A DNA stretch of 64,000 nt. It comes from Duganella sp. 1411 (GTDB lineage: Bacteria > Pseudomonadota > Gammaproteobacteria > Burkholderiales > Burkholderiaceae_D). Made by a program: the position numbers and the translations under genes. The DNA lies in contig NZ_JAFICD010000003.1 in assembly GCF_017833525.1 (NCBI RefSeq), positions 496,001 through 560,000 of the forward strand. Direction: 5' to 3'. A model generated the notes under the pieces. The model searched no databases, was not told the origin of the DNA, and worked only from the letters and a program-made list of their open reading frames with translations. This document shows, one piece after another, positions 1 to 12,136 of this stretch. Within the stretch, counting starts at the first letter, position 1. Each line of letters starts with the position of its first letter.

Positions 1-28
1 TCAACACGCCAGGGATGTGCAACATCAT
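1..28 (-). CDS. piuC: PKHD-type Fe(II)/2-oxoglutarate hydroxylase, 5' end only
   Basis: Only the first nine codons lie in the window (Met-Met-Leu-His-Ile-Pro-Gly-Val-Leu). This matches the N-terminus typical of PiuC/YbiX hydroxylases. A good ribosome-binding site (AAGGAG, about 35-40) sits just upstream on the minus strand. The gene follows the TonB siderophore receptor in the same direction about 90 bp on, the usual piuA/fiu-piuC pairing, and context supports the call more than the short sequence does. The rest of the gene lies beyond position 1. Confidence 0.6.
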
Positions 29-119
29 GATCGAAACTCCTTCAACGGGTGGTCTGGAAAAAACAAAGCCCCGCCGGTGGGGGCGGGGCCGGACAGATCG
101 GGCTAAGGCGCCGTCCTGT

Positions 120-2465
120 TTAGAACTTGATGTTGGCCGTCAGGCTGGCCGAGCGCGGCGCGCCCGGCGTGTAGCGGTAGCCCGACTTGTTGATCGCCGC
201 GGCGTACTCCTTGTCGGCCAGGTTGTAGACGTTCAGGCGCAGGTCGACGTGCTTGTTGATCGGGTACGACGCCATGGCGTCGGCCACCCAGTACGAATCG
301 ACATAGGCCGGCGTGCCGACGGCGCCGTCGGTGCCGCGCAGCAGCTTGCCGGAGTAGCGCAGGCCGCCGCCGATCTGCAGGCCGAACGGCAGGGTGTACG
401 CGGTCCACGACGTGAACGCCTGTTTCGGCGTGTAGCTCAGCTGGTTCTCGCCGCTGGCGGTCACCACCTTGCCCTGCTCGACCTTGGTCGACATGCGGGT
501 GTAGCCGGCGCTGACGATCCAGCCGCGGGTAATCTCGCCGGTCACGCCCAGCTCGATGCCCTGGACGCGCTTCTTGCCGTTCTGGTAGTAGACCGCCGGG
601 TTGGTCGGATCGACCTCGACCTCGTTCTTGACGTCGGTGCGGTACAGCGCGGCCGACAGCGACAGCTTCTGCTTGAGCAAGTCCCACTTGCCGCCCAGCT
701 CGTAGTTGGTGGTCTCCTGCGGATCGTAGTTGACGTTGGCGCTGCTGTTGGCGGCCGCGCTGAGCGAGAAGTTGGTGCCGCCCGGCGGCGATTTCGACGT
801 CGCCACCAGACCGTAGACGCTGCTCTCCGGGGTGATCTTGTACAGCGCCGACAGCTTGCCGTTGATCAGGTTGTCGCTCTTCTTGAGCGAGGTCGGGATC
901 TTGGTGCCGACCGGCAGCGGCTGCACCGCCGGCGGCGTCACGGCCGCCTGCAGCGCGACGGCGTTGTACTCGGTGGTGTAGTGGTCGAAGCGCACGCCGC
1001 CGTTCAGGATCCACTTGTCGCCAATCTTGATGGTGTCGAACACGTAGGCGCTCTGGGTGTCGGTGGTGCCGTGGCTTTCGGCGCCGTTGCGGCCGTAGGT
1101 CAGGTTGAACCACAGCGCCGGGTCCGGATGGTAGATGGTGGTGATCGGCAGGCCGGTGCCGTTGGTGGCGGCCCAGGTGTAGGTGGTCTGCTTCTCGGTG
1201 GTGACCTCGAGGCCGCCGACCACCGTGTGCTTGAGCGCGCCCGTGGCGAACTCGCCGGTGGCGGTGGTCTGGTTGGTGAAGATCTTGTTGCTGGCGTCGC
1301 GGAACGTCAGGTTGGTGCGGCGCATCTGCCAGCTGTTCGGGTCGCTGCTCGGCAGCACCAGGTTGGCGGCGGTGGCCATGAACGAGGTCAGCAGATAATC
1401 CTGGTCGGTCTTGCCGAAGCGGGTGGTGTTTTGCAGCTTGATGCCGTTGGCGAAGTCGTGCTCGATGCGCACGGTGGCCATGTCGGCGGTGACGTCGTCG
1501 TGGTCGTAGGTGGAGCCGTAGAAGTTGCTCGAATCGACCCGCGGCGCGTTGTTGAGCGGCGCCAGGCGGGCGCGCTCGGCGGCGATGACGGCCGGGGTGC
1601 CGGTGGTCGGCACCGGCGCGCTGTAGCCGGGCATGCCGATGGTCAGCACGCCGCCGTCCGGAATATTGTTTTGCTTGACGTGCAGGTAGTTCAGGTAGAC
1701 GCGGGTCGGGCCGTTCAGGCCGAACGCCACCGACGGCGCCACCGCCCAGCGCTTGTTCTTGACGACGTCGCGCGCCGGGTTGCCGCTGTCCTGGTCGAGC
1801 AGGTTGACGCGCAGGGCGGTGCCGCTGTCGGCGTCGAGCACCTGGTTGAGGTCGGCCGTGGCGCGCTTTTGCTTGCCGCTGCCGACGGTGACCGAGCCCA
1901 GGTAGGCGTTTTCCTGCAACGGCTGCTTGCTGACCAGGTTGATCGAACCGGTCGGCGAGCTGCGGCCGTTGTCGGTGCCGGCCGGGCCCTTGAGCACGTC
2001 GATCTGTTCGATGTTGAAGGTGTCGCGCGAGATCGAGCCGACGTCGCGCACGCCGTCGACGTAGATGCTGCCGGAGGCGTCGAAGCCGCGCATGAAGATG
2101 GCGTCGCCGGTGTTGGTGCTGCCGTTCTCGCCCAGGAAGAAGGCGCCCACGCCGGGGGTGTTGCGCAGCGCCTCGGTCAGGGTGACGGCGCCCTGCTGCT
2201 CGATCAGTTCCTTCTTGATGACGGTGATGGTCTGGGCGGTGTCGACCAGCTTCTCGGTGTACTTGACGGACGAGGCCTTGTCGGCCTTGATGCCCTCGAG
2301 GGTGCCCTGCACCTTGACCTCGGCCATGGTTTGTGGCGCGCCGGCGACCACCACCGGGTCGGCGGCGTCGGCCGCGTGGGCGGCCACCGGCAGCAGCATC
2401 ACGGCCAGCGCCGCGCTCATGTGTTGGTTGAAACGCGACTGCGCGTGTTTGCGACTCTTGATCAT
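120..2465 (-). CDS. fiu: TonB-dependent catecholate siderophore receptor (Fiu/PiuA type)
   Basis: About 781 residues, an outer-membrane beta-barrel receptor importing ferric catecholate siderophores with TonB energy. A signal peptide ends near AAHAADA. The plug domain follows with its typical run (QTITVIKKELIEQQGA, then LRNTPGVGAF, then FMRGFDASGSIYVDGVRD), and the barrel ends in the aromatic strand SASLTANIKF. There is no room for an N-terminal signalling (STN) domain. A TTG six codons upstream is possible, but the ATG at 2465 has GAAAGA about 6 bp before it. A Fur-like site lies about 120 bp upstream, which suggests iron repression. The piuC-like gene follows in the same direction. The exact substrate is inferred. 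Confidence 0.88.
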   Translation of the reverse strand: MIKSRKHAQSRFNQHMSAALAVMLLPVAAHAADAADPVVVAGAPQTMAEVKVQGTLEGIKADKASSVKYTEKLVDTAQTITVIKKELIEQQGAVTLTEALRNTPGVGAFFLGENGSTNTGDAIFMRGFDASGSIYVDGVRDVGSISRDTFNIEQIDVLKGPAGTDNGRSSPTGSINLVSKQPLQENAYLGSVTVGSGKQKRATADLNQVLDADSGTALRVNLLDQDSGNPARDVVKNKRWAVAPSVAFGLNGPTRVYLNYLHVKQNNIPDGGVLTIGMPGYSAPVPTTGTPAVIAAERARLAPLNNAPRVDSSNFYGSTYDHDDVTADMATVRIEHDFANGIKLQNTTRFGKTDQDYLLTSFMATAANLVLPSSDPNSWQMRRTNLTFRDASNKIFTNQTTATGEFATGALKHTVVGGLEVTTEKQTTYTWAATNGTGLPITTIYHPDPALWFNLTYGRNGAESHGTTDTQSAYVFDTIKIGDKWILNGGVRFDHYTTEYNAVALQAAVTPPAVQPLPVGTKIPTSLKKSDNLINGKLSALYKITPESSVYGLVATSKSPPGGTNFSLSAAANSSANVNYDPQETTNYELGGKWDLLKQKLSLSAALYRTDVKNEVEVDPTNPAVYYQNGKKRVQGIELGVTGEITRGWIVSAGYTRMSTKVEQGKVVTASGENQLSYTPKQAFTSWTAYTLPFGLQIGGGLRYSGKLLRGTDGAVGTPAYVDSYWVADAMASYPINKHVDLRLNVYNLADKEYAAAINKSGYRYTPGAPRSASLTANIKF

Positions 2466-2583
2466 TGCTATTCTTTCATCCAAATCGAAGGGCGGCGGCG
2501 CTGCGGCCCGCGTCGAGACGCGTCTGGCTGCCGGCTAATCTTTACAAATTTGTGAGATTGTAACAATAATCGCCGTGAACGTA

Positions 2584-2602
2584 AATGCGAATTGTTATCA
2601 AT
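2584..2602. promoter_or_regulatory. Putative Fur box upstream of the siderophore receptor
   Basis: The 19-bp site AATGCGAATTGTTATCAAT has the AT-rich layout of a Fur operator (7-1-7 inverted-repeat form with an ATCA/TGAT half). It lies between the receptor start and the end of the convergent-side kinase gene. The match to the consensus is partial. The assignment rests on the downstream gene being an iron receptor. Confidence 0.55.
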
Positions 2603-2652
2603 ACTATTTAGATGTTAGGAATGTGCAACGGCGGCGCGGGCGGATGCCGGCC

Positions 2653-6159
<3,507 letters not shown>

Positions 6160-6249
6160 TTCATCCTTGTCGGGCGGGTCGGACATGAATCGGGAAACTA
6201 CCGGGATGCTCGGGAATTCTCCTATCAATGGCCGACCTTGGCAACAGGA

Positions 6250-6999
6250 TTAACGCTGGGCGGCGGCGATGATCACGTCGGCCACTTTTTGCGGCTGCGA
6301 CACCATCGGCACGTGGCTCGATTTCAACGTGGTCGTGGTGGCCTTGAGCTTGGCGGCGAAGGCGCGCTGCAGGGCCGGGTCGATCATGCGGTCGTCGGCG
6401 GCGGCGATGTAATAGTTGGCCTTGTTTTTCCAGGCGGCGACGGTGGTCTTGTCGGCGAAGGCCTGGGCGGCGATCGGGCCCTGGGTGGCGGCGATCAGCG
6501 CGGCGGTGGCCGGCGGCACGTCCTGGGCGAAGTTGGCGGCCACCGACGCCGCCGGCAGCCACAGGAAACCGCCGGCGTCGGCCTGCAGCGTGGCGATGCC
6601 GGGCGGCACCGCGTAGTCCTTGCCCAGCTCGCTGGTGGCCTGGCCCTCGGACGGGGCGAACGCGGCCACGTAGACCAGCGCCTTGACCTTGTCGCTGGTG
6701 CCGGCCTCGGTGATGACGGTGCCGCCCCACGAGTGGCCCACCAGCACCACTTTGCCGGTCTGGGCGTCGATCACGCGCTTGGCGGCGGCGACGTCGTCGG
6801 CCAGCGAGGTCAGCGGATTTTGCACGGCCACCACCTTCAAGCCCTGGGCCTGCAGCAGCGGGATGACTTTTTCCCAGCTGGAGCCGTCGGCGAAGGCGCC
6901 GTGCACCAGCACCACGGTGGTGTCGGCGGCCGGCGTGGCGGCGTGGGCGGTCAAGGCGGTGGCGGCCAGCAGGGCGGAGGCGATCAGCGTGCGTTTCAT
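6250..6999 (-). CDS. Secreted alpha/beta-fold hydrolase
   Basis: 249 residues. A signal peptide (MKRTLIASALLAATALTAHA) precedes an alpha/beta hydrolase fold. The oxyanion segment is VLVHGAFADGSSW and the nucleophile elbow GHSWGG carries the catalytic Ser; a late His in SSHVPMVSQP probably completes the triad. This is the subgroup related to salicylate-esterase/EstC-like hydrolases, normally about 230-260 residues. The start at 6999 has AAAGGA upstream. The gene stands alone, with a perfect inverted repeat in its upstream region that could bind a regulator. The substrate cannot be told from sequence. Confidence 0.82.
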   Translation of the reverse strand: MKRTLIASALLAATALTAHAATPAADTTVVLVHGAFADGSSWEKVIPLLQAQGLKVVAVQNPLTSLADDVAAAKRVIDAQTGKVVLVGHSWGGTVITEAGTSDKVKALVYVAAFAPSEGQATSELGKDYAVPPGIATLQADAGGFLWLPAASVAANFAQDVPPATAALIAATQGPIAAQAFADKTTVAAWKNKANYYIAAADDRMIDPALQRAFAAKLKATTTTLKSSHVPMVSQPQKVADVIIAAAQR

Positions 7000-7033
7000 G
7001 GTAATTCCTTTCAATGGTTTGTTGTGAGCGATT

Positions 7034-7049
7034 AAGTAGTGTGCTACTT
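7034..7049. promoter_or_regulatory. Inverted repeat, possible operator
   Basis: AAGTAG-tgtg-CTACTT is a perfect 6-bp dyad with a 4-bp spacer, 35 bp upstream of the hydrolase start and 176 bp upstream of fnr. Its position fits an operator in the hydrolase promoter. No cognate regulator is evident nearby, and it is not an FNR site. Confidence 0.35.
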
Positions 7050-7224
7050 GCTTGAGTTGAACTATAGCGAACAATTCGATAGCGCGCAAGTTAAATTTTC
7101 GTCGTGGGCGAAATTGGGTTCGGGACGGGCGCGGGCGGTCAAAATGCCACAGCGGCGCACCGAATACCTGATCCGCCGGGTGCGGTATCGCCAAAAATAG
7201 CGACTAATGGTCTACACTGGGGGC

Positions 7225-7983
7225 ATGATAAGAGATCTTCCCTCCCTGATACTGCCCGGCACCACGATCGACATCCTCAAGGCAAGCTGCGCCAATTGCA
7301 GCATGCACCAGCTGTGCCTGCCGATGGGGCTGGGCAACGAGGACATGGACCGGCTCGACGAAATCATCGGCCGCCGCCGCAAGGTCGCGCGCGGCGGGGT
7401 GCTGTTCCGCATCGGCGACCCGTTCCAGAACCTGTACGCGATCCGGCTGGGGCATTTCAAGACCTACCAGGTCAATCGCGACGGCGCCGAGCAGATCACC
7501 GGTTTCCAGATGGCCGGCGAGCTGCTGGGCATGGACGCCATCAGCACCGACCTGCACCATTGCACCGCCGTGGCGCTGGAGGACAGCGAGGTGTGCGAGA
7601 TCCCGTTCGGCAGCCTGCAACAGCTGCTGGCCGACATGCCGACCCTGCTGCGCCACTTCCACCGGATGATGAGCCAGGAGATCACGCGCGAGCAAAGCGT
7701 CATGCTCTTGCTGGGCAACATGCAGGCGACCCAGCGTTTCGCCGCCTTCCTGGTCAACCTGTCGTCGCGCTACGAGGCGCGCGGCTACTCGCCCAACACC
7801 TTCCAGCTGCGCATGTCGCGCGAGGAGATCGGCAACTACCTGGGCCTGACGATCGAAAGCATCAGCCGCCTGCTGTCGAAGTTCAAGAAGGAAGGCCTGC
7901 TGCGCGTGAGCAACCGCGAGATCGAATTGCTCGATCCGCCCATGCTCAAGGCCATCACGGCCGGCACGCAGACCTGCCACTAA
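7225..7983 (+). CDS. fnr: Fnr-type oxygen-sensing Crp/Fnr transcriptional regulator
   Basis: About 252 residues, close to E. coli FNR (250). Three N-terminal Cys in SCANCSMHQLC (C22, C25, C31) plus C113 (DLHHCTAV) can ligate an oxygen-labile [4Fe-4S] cluster. A cyclic-nucleotide-like beta roll follows, then the dimer helix, then a C-terminal HTH whose recognition helix contains E-S-I-S-R, the FNR pattern that reads TTGAT half-sites. Perfect boxes of that type lie downstream in this window, before the Aer-like gene and ccoN. The start is uncertain: ATG 7225 gives the family length, ATG 7207 would add six residues, and neither has a strong ribosome-binding site. Confidence 0.92.
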   Translation: MIRDLPSLILPGTTIDILKASCANCSMHQLCLPMGLGNEDMDRLDEIIGRRRKVARGGVLFRIGDPFQNLYAIRLGHFKTYQVNRDGAEQITGFQMAGELLGMDAISTDLHHCTAVALEDSEVCEIPFGSLQQLLADMPTLLRHFHRMMSQEITREQSVMLLLGNMQATQRFAAFLVNLSSRYEARGYSPNTFQLRMSREEIGNYLGLTIESISRLLSKFKKEGLLRVSNREIELLDPPMLKAITAGTQTCH

Positions 7984-7999
7984 AAGCGTCGTCGCTTTT
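7982..7999 (+). terminator. Short hairpin after fnr
   Basis: AAAAGCG-tcgt-CGCTTTT is a perfect 7-bp stem beginning inside the fnr stop codon and ending in four T. It is plausible as a weak intrinsic terminator. The short T tract keeps confidence low. Confidence 0.4.
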
Positions 8000-8003
8000 C
8001 AAG

Positions 8004-8213
8004 CTAGAGCTCTCGGAAACCTGCTGCGGCTTTCAGGACCGCGTCCAGATCGCCGTCGGCCAGCGCCTCGATTGGCGTCCTCGCACTCAGCGAGCCTTTG
8101 GGTGTCGTAAAAAATTGTAGTTTGCTTGGTCCAGGAAGGGCGCCTAGTTCTCGCGAAACCCGATGGGCGCGCCCGGGTCCAAATTTTGTCCATCGTTTAT
8201 CGAACTTTTCCAT
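8004..8213 (-). pseudogene. Short remnant of an MbcA/ParS/Xre antitoxin C-terminal (DUF2384-like) domain
   Basis: A 69-codon minus-strand frame whose second half (FFTTPKGSLSARTPIEALAD, then GDLDAVLKAAAGFRE) looks like the toxin-binding C-terminal segment of Xre/MbcA/ParS antitoxins: a TTP turn, a G-R-TP-x-EAL stretch and a closing helix. The N-terminal DNA-binding part is missing and no RES-type toxin gene is adjacent. It may be a decayed antitoxin or a very short standalone version. The frame starts at ATG 8213, with GGAG about 11 bp upstream, and is divergent from the GGDEF-EAL gene. Family resemblance is recognised by eye only. Confidence 0.5.
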
Positions 8214-8264
8214 TCGTGTGTGCTCCAACGGCGACAAGCCTATAGTTTTTGGAGCAAGTTAAGT

Positions 8265-10346
8265 ATGGATATCATTCAGCGTCACTTGCGCATGGCGCTG
8301 GACGCCGCGCGCATGGCCATCTGGGATTCGCACATCAGCAATGGCAAAGTGATCGACAGCATCGTCAACTGGGTCGGCTGGGGCACCGGCTTGTTGGGAC
8401 TCCCCCCCGGCGATTTGGCCCAGCCGTTCACCCAGTTCCTGCAATTCGTCGACCCCGAGGACCGCGACCGCCTGCTCAACACGATGCAGGAGGCGGTCGA
8501 TTGCGGCTCCGGCTACGACGTCGAATACCGGGTCGTCTGGCACGACGCCAGCCAGCACTGGCTGGCGGCCAAGGCGCACGTGTTTTTGGACGAGCACGAC
8601 CAACCCACCGGCACGCTCGGCATCGTCTGGGACATCACCGAGCGCAAACGCATCGAGCAGGACGCCGCGCGCGAGCGCGAGCTGGCGGCCGTCACGCTGC
8701 GCTCGGTCGGCGAGGGCGTCATCACCACCGACGAACACGGCAAGACCCAGTACCTGAACCGCATCGCCGAGCAGCTGACCGGCTGGGGCAACGACGAGGC
8801 GCACGGCCTCGACATCGCCACCACCCTGCCGCTGATCGACGACAACGACGCGCCGCTGGCCGAGCACGTGGCGCTGCAATGCCTGCGGCTGCGCCAGACC
8901 ATCAGCATGCCGTCGCAGAACCAGCTCATCACGCGCGAGGGGCGCCGCATCGCCGTCGAGGAATCGGCCGCGCCGATCTGGTCCGACACCGGCGAGCTGC
9001 TGGGTGTGGTGGTGGTGTTCCGCGACGTCAGCCACGAGCGCAAGCTGAGCAAGCAGCTGTCGTGGAACGCCAGCCACGACATGCTCACCGGCTTGATCAA
9101 CCGGCGCGAGTTCGAGCTGCAGATCGCCAACGCGCTGCACAGCGCCAAGGACGAGGGCCATGTGCACGCGCTGCTGTACATGGACCTGGACCAGTTCAAG
9201 ATCGTCAACGACACCTGCGGCCACAGCGCCGGCGACCTGCTGCTGCAGCTGCTGGCCAAGATGCTGCAGACCGAGATGCGCGACAGCGACATCCTGGCGC
9301 GCCTCGGCGGCGACGAGCTGGGCGTGCTGCTGCCGCACTGCCCGCCGGACCAGGCCTTGCTGGTGGCCGACGGCATCCGCCAGTCGGTCAAGAACTTCCG
9401 CTTCGTGTGGGACAGCCGCACGTTCGAGCTGGGGGTCAGCATCGGCGTCGTCGAGATCAACCACAACAGCAAATCGATGACCGAGCTGCTGATCGCCGCC
9501 GACCAGGCCTGCTACCTGGCCAAGGAGCGCGGCCGCAACCGCGTGCACATGTACCAGGAATCGGACCTGCGCCTGGCGCGCCGGCAGGGCGAGATGCAAT
9601 GGGTGTCGCGCCTGAACGAGGCGTTCGAGCACCAGTATTTCCGGCTGTACGCCCAGCCCATCGTCGGCCTCGGCCAGCGCGCCGAGGCGCACGACGAAGT
9701 GCTGATCCGCATCCAGTCCGGCCACGGCGAGCTGATCCTGCCCGGCGCCTTCATCCCGGCCGCCGAACGCTACGACATGATGACGGCGATCGACCGCTGG
9801 GTAATCAGCGCCGTGTGCCGCCACGTGGCCGGCGCCGGCAACGGCGCCGGGCAGCCGGTGCCGTTGCCGGGGCGGTACTCGATCAACCTGTCGGGCACCT
9901 CGCTGGGCGACGAGGGCCTGCACGACTACATCCTCGCGCAGTTCGCCCAGCACGGCGTGGCGCCGCAGCAGATCTGCTTCGAGATCACCGAGACGGCCGT
10001 CATCGCCAACCTGGTCAAGGCGCAGGACTTCATGACCCGGCTCAAGGCGCTGGGCTGCCGCTTCTCGCTCGACGACTTCGGCAGCGGCCTGTCGTCGTTC
10101 GCCTATCTGAAGGCGCTGCCGGTCGACTACCTCAAGATCGACGGCGTGTTCATCCGTGACATCGCCAGCAACGATGTCAACCGCGCCATGGTCAAGGCGA
10201 TCAACGAGGTCGGCCACGTGATGGGCATTTGCACCGTGGCCGAATACGTCGAGGACGACAGCACCTTGGCGGTGGTGCGCGAACTGGGCGTCGATTACGC
10301 CCAGGGCTACGCGGTGGGCCCGCTGCGCCCGCTGACCGTGGGCTGA
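8265..10346 (+). CDS. PAS-PAS-GGDEF-EAL cyclic-di-GMP signalling protein
   Basis: About 693 residues, no transmembrane segments, so probably cytosolic. Two PAS domains (about 1-130, ending GIVWDITERKR, and 135-265) precede a GGDEF domain with LYMDLDQFKIVND (about 305) and signature GGDEL (about 348), then an EAL domain with EVLIR (about 477), EITETAV and DDFGSGLSSF (about 602). EVL at the EAL motif, the DDFGSG loop and the KID motif are all present, so phosphodiesterase activity is likely. GGDEL is a permitted variant of GGDEF. The start has GGAG 10 bp upstream. It sits between fnr and the Aer-like receptor, suggesting redox or oxygen input through PAS, which is inference. Confidence 0.9.
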   Translation: MDIIQRHLRMALDAARMAIWDSHISNGKVIDSIVNWVGWGTGLLGLPPGDLAQPFTQFLQFVDPEDRDRLLNTMQEAVDCGSGYDVEYRVVWHDASQHWLAAKAHVFLDEHDQPTGTLGIVWDITERKRIEQDAARERELAAVTLRSVGEGVITTDEHGKTQYLNRIAEQLTGWGNDEAHGLDIATTLPLIDDNDAPLAEHVALQCLRLRQTISMPSQNQLITREGRRIAVEESAAPIWSDTGELLGVVVVFRDVSHERKLSKQLSWNASHDMLTGLINRREFELQIANALHSAKDEGHVHALLYMDLDQFKIVNDTCGHSAGDLLLQLLAKMLQTEMRDSDILARLGGDELGVLLPHCPPDQALLVADGIRQSVKNFRFVWDSRTFELGVSIGVVEINHNSKSMTELLIAADQACYLAKERGRNRVHMYQESDLRLARRQGEMQWVSRLNEAFEHQYFRLYAQPIVGLGQRAEAHDEVLIRIQSGHGELILPGAFIPAAERYDMMTAIDRWVISAVCRHVAGAGNGAGQPVPLPGRYSINLSGTSLGDEGLHDYILAQFAQHGVAPQQICFEITETAVIANLVKAQDFMTRLKALGCRFSLDDFGSGLSSFAYLKALPVDYLKIDGVFIRDIASNDVNRAMVKAINEVGHVMGICTVAEYVEDDSTLAVVRELGVDYAQGYAVGPLRPLTVG

Positions 10347-10372
10347 GGTGCCGTCCCCCAATCCGGGCAATT

Positions 10373-10386
10373 TTGATCTACATCAA
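10373..10386. promoter_or_regulatory. FNR box before the Aer-like chemoreceptor
   Basis: TTGAT-ctac-ATCAA matches the FNR consensus TTGAT-N4-ATCAA perfectly. It lies 75-88 bp upstream of the ATG of the PAS chemoreceptor and just after the GGDEF-EAL gene. An fnr gene lies 3 kb upstream. Activation of the receptor and possibly hemN under low oxygen is the natural inference. Confidence 0.85.
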
Positions 10387-10460
10387 TAAATTTTGCGCGA
10401 CGACTCCGTACACTGGATGCATCTATTGTGATAGAGCAATAATCCAGCCGGAGCTACGTG

Positions 10461-12122
10461 ATGCGCGACAACCAACCCAAAGCCGTGACCAACCGCGAAG
10501 TGGACGTCCTCGACGACCAGGCCATCGTGTCCAAAACTGACTTAAAGGGCAACATTACCTACGTCAATCCCTACTTCACGCAGATCAGCGGCTACGACGC
10601 GTCCGAGCTGCTGGGCGCGCCGCAAAACATCCTGCGCCATCCGGACATGCCGGCCGAGGCGTTCGCCGACCTGTGGGCCTCGATCCAGGCGGGCACGCCG
10701 TGGACCGGCATCGTCAAGAACCGCTGCAAGAACGGCGACCACTATTGGGTGCGCGCCAACATCACGCCGATCCGCGAGAACGGCAGGACGGTCGGCTACA
10801 TGTCGGTGCGGGTCAAGGCCGCGCGCGAGCAGGTGGCCGCCGCCGAACAGGCCTACCGCGACATGCGCGCCAAGCCCGGCCACGGCATCCGCATCAAGAA
10901 CGGCCAGGTGATCCGGCCCGGCGCCGGCCACCTGCTGGCGCGGCTGGGCCATGTGTCGCTGGCCATGCGCGTGTGGCTGGCCACCAGCGTGGTCAACGTG
11001 CTGCAGGTGATCGTTTGCGCGGCCGCCCTGATGAGCGGCGGCGGCGGCCACAGCTACGCCATCTTCGGCGCCACCTTCGTCGGCCTCTTGATCAACGTGT
11101 TCCTGTGGTACACCCTGCGCGTGTCGGTGCTGCGTCCGCTCGACCGGGCCCTGCACGGCGCCCGCGCGATCGCCGCCGGCGACCTGTCGGGCAGCTTCGA
11201 CACCGAGGCCACCGACGAGGTGGGCCAACTGCTGCGCGCGCTGCAGCAAATGAACAGCAACCTGATCGCCACCATCCGCGACGTCCGCGTCAATGTCGAG
11301 ACGATGGCCGTGGCCACGCGCCAGATCGCCGCCGGCAACGCCGACCTGTCGGGCCGCACCGAGGCCCAGGCGGCCAGCCTGGAGGAGACCGCGTCGAGCG
11401 TCGAGCAGTTCTCGTCGACGGTCAAGCAAAACGCCGACAACTCGGCGCAGGCCAACGCGCTGGCGCAAAACGCCTCGACCGTGGCGGTGCAGGGCGGCGA
11501 GATCGTCGCCGACGTCATCGCCACGATGGACGAGATCAACACGTCGTCGCGCAAGATCGTCGACATCATCGGCCTGATCGAGGGCATCGCCTTCCAGACC
11601 AACATCCTGGCGCTCAACGCCGCCGTCGAGGCGGCCCGCGCCGGCGAACAGGGCCGCGGCTTCGCGGTCGTCGCCGGCGAGGTGCGCAACCTGGCCCAGC
11701 GCAGCGCCACCGCCGCCAAGGACATCAAGCACCTGATCGAAATCTCGGTGGGCAAGGTCGACGCCGGCATGGTGCAGGTCGACCGCGCCGGCGCCACCAT
11801 GAAGGAGGTGGTGGCCTCGGTGCGCCAGGTGACGGCCATCATGGAGGAGATCTCGGTCGCCTCGCGCGAGCAGAGCATCGGCGTCGACCAGGTCAACTCG
11901 GCGATCGCCCACATGGACCAGGTCACGCAGCAAAACGCCGCGCTGGTCGAGCAGGCGGCCGCCGCCACCGCCAGCCTGGCGCTCGAGGCCGGCGGCCTGA
12001 CGCAGGCGGTCAGCCTGTTCCAGTTCGGCCGCGCCATGCCGGCGCGCGCCGGCCTGCGGACGGGCACCCGCGGCGGCGCGCCGGCCCGCAAAGCCGCGCC
12101 GGCCGCGCGCCTGGCCGCGTAA
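10461..12122 (+). CDS. aer: Aer-like PAS methyl-accepting chemotaxis protein (aerotaxis/redox receptor)
   Basis: 553 residues. The N-terminal PAS domain carries the Aer-type signature ([47 protein letters not shown]), which in E. coli Aer binds FAD and senses redox state. A hydrophobic pair follows (about 170-215), then HAMP and a long cytoplasmic signalling coiled coil. Its hairpin tip [19 protein letters not shown] (about 376) contacts CheA and CheW. There is no periplasmic sensor domain. The ATG at 10461 has GGAG upstream; a GTG one codon earlier is less likely. An FNR box upstream and hemN/cco downstream link it to oxygen limitation. Confidence 0.88.
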   Translation: MRDNQPKAVTNREVDVLDDQAIVSKTDLKGNITYVNPYFTQISGYDASELLGAPQNILRHPDMPAEAFADLWASIQAGTPWTGIVKNRCKNGDHYWVRANITPIRENGRTVGYMSVRVKAAREQVAAAEQAYRDMRAKPGHGIRIKNGQVIRPGAGHLLARLGHVSLAMRVWLATSVVNVLQVIVCAAALMSGGGGHSYAIFGATFVGLLINVFLWYTLRVSVLRPLDRALHGARAIAAGDLSGSFDTEATDEVGQLLRALQQMNSNLIATIRDVRVNVETMAVATRQIAAGNADLSGRTEAQAASLEETASSVEQFSSTVKQNADNSAQANALAQNASTVAVQGGEIVADVIATMDEINTSSRKIVDIIGLIEGIAFQTNILALNAAVEAARAGEQGRGFAVVAGEVRNLAQRSATAAKDIKHLIEISVGKVDAGMVQVDRAGATMKEVVASVRQVTAIMEEISVASREQSIGVDQVNSAIAHMDQVTQQNAALVEQAAAATASLALEAGGLTQAVSLFQFGRAMPARAGLRTGTRGGAPARKAAPAARLAA

Positions 12123-12136
12123 GGACGGTCGCCGCC

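Noticed and set aside
15-2555. A plus-strand frame of about 846 codons opposite the siderophore receptor
   Set aside because: Low-complexity Val/Ala/Arg/Gly composition; the minus-strand receptor has signal peptide, plug and barrel motifs.
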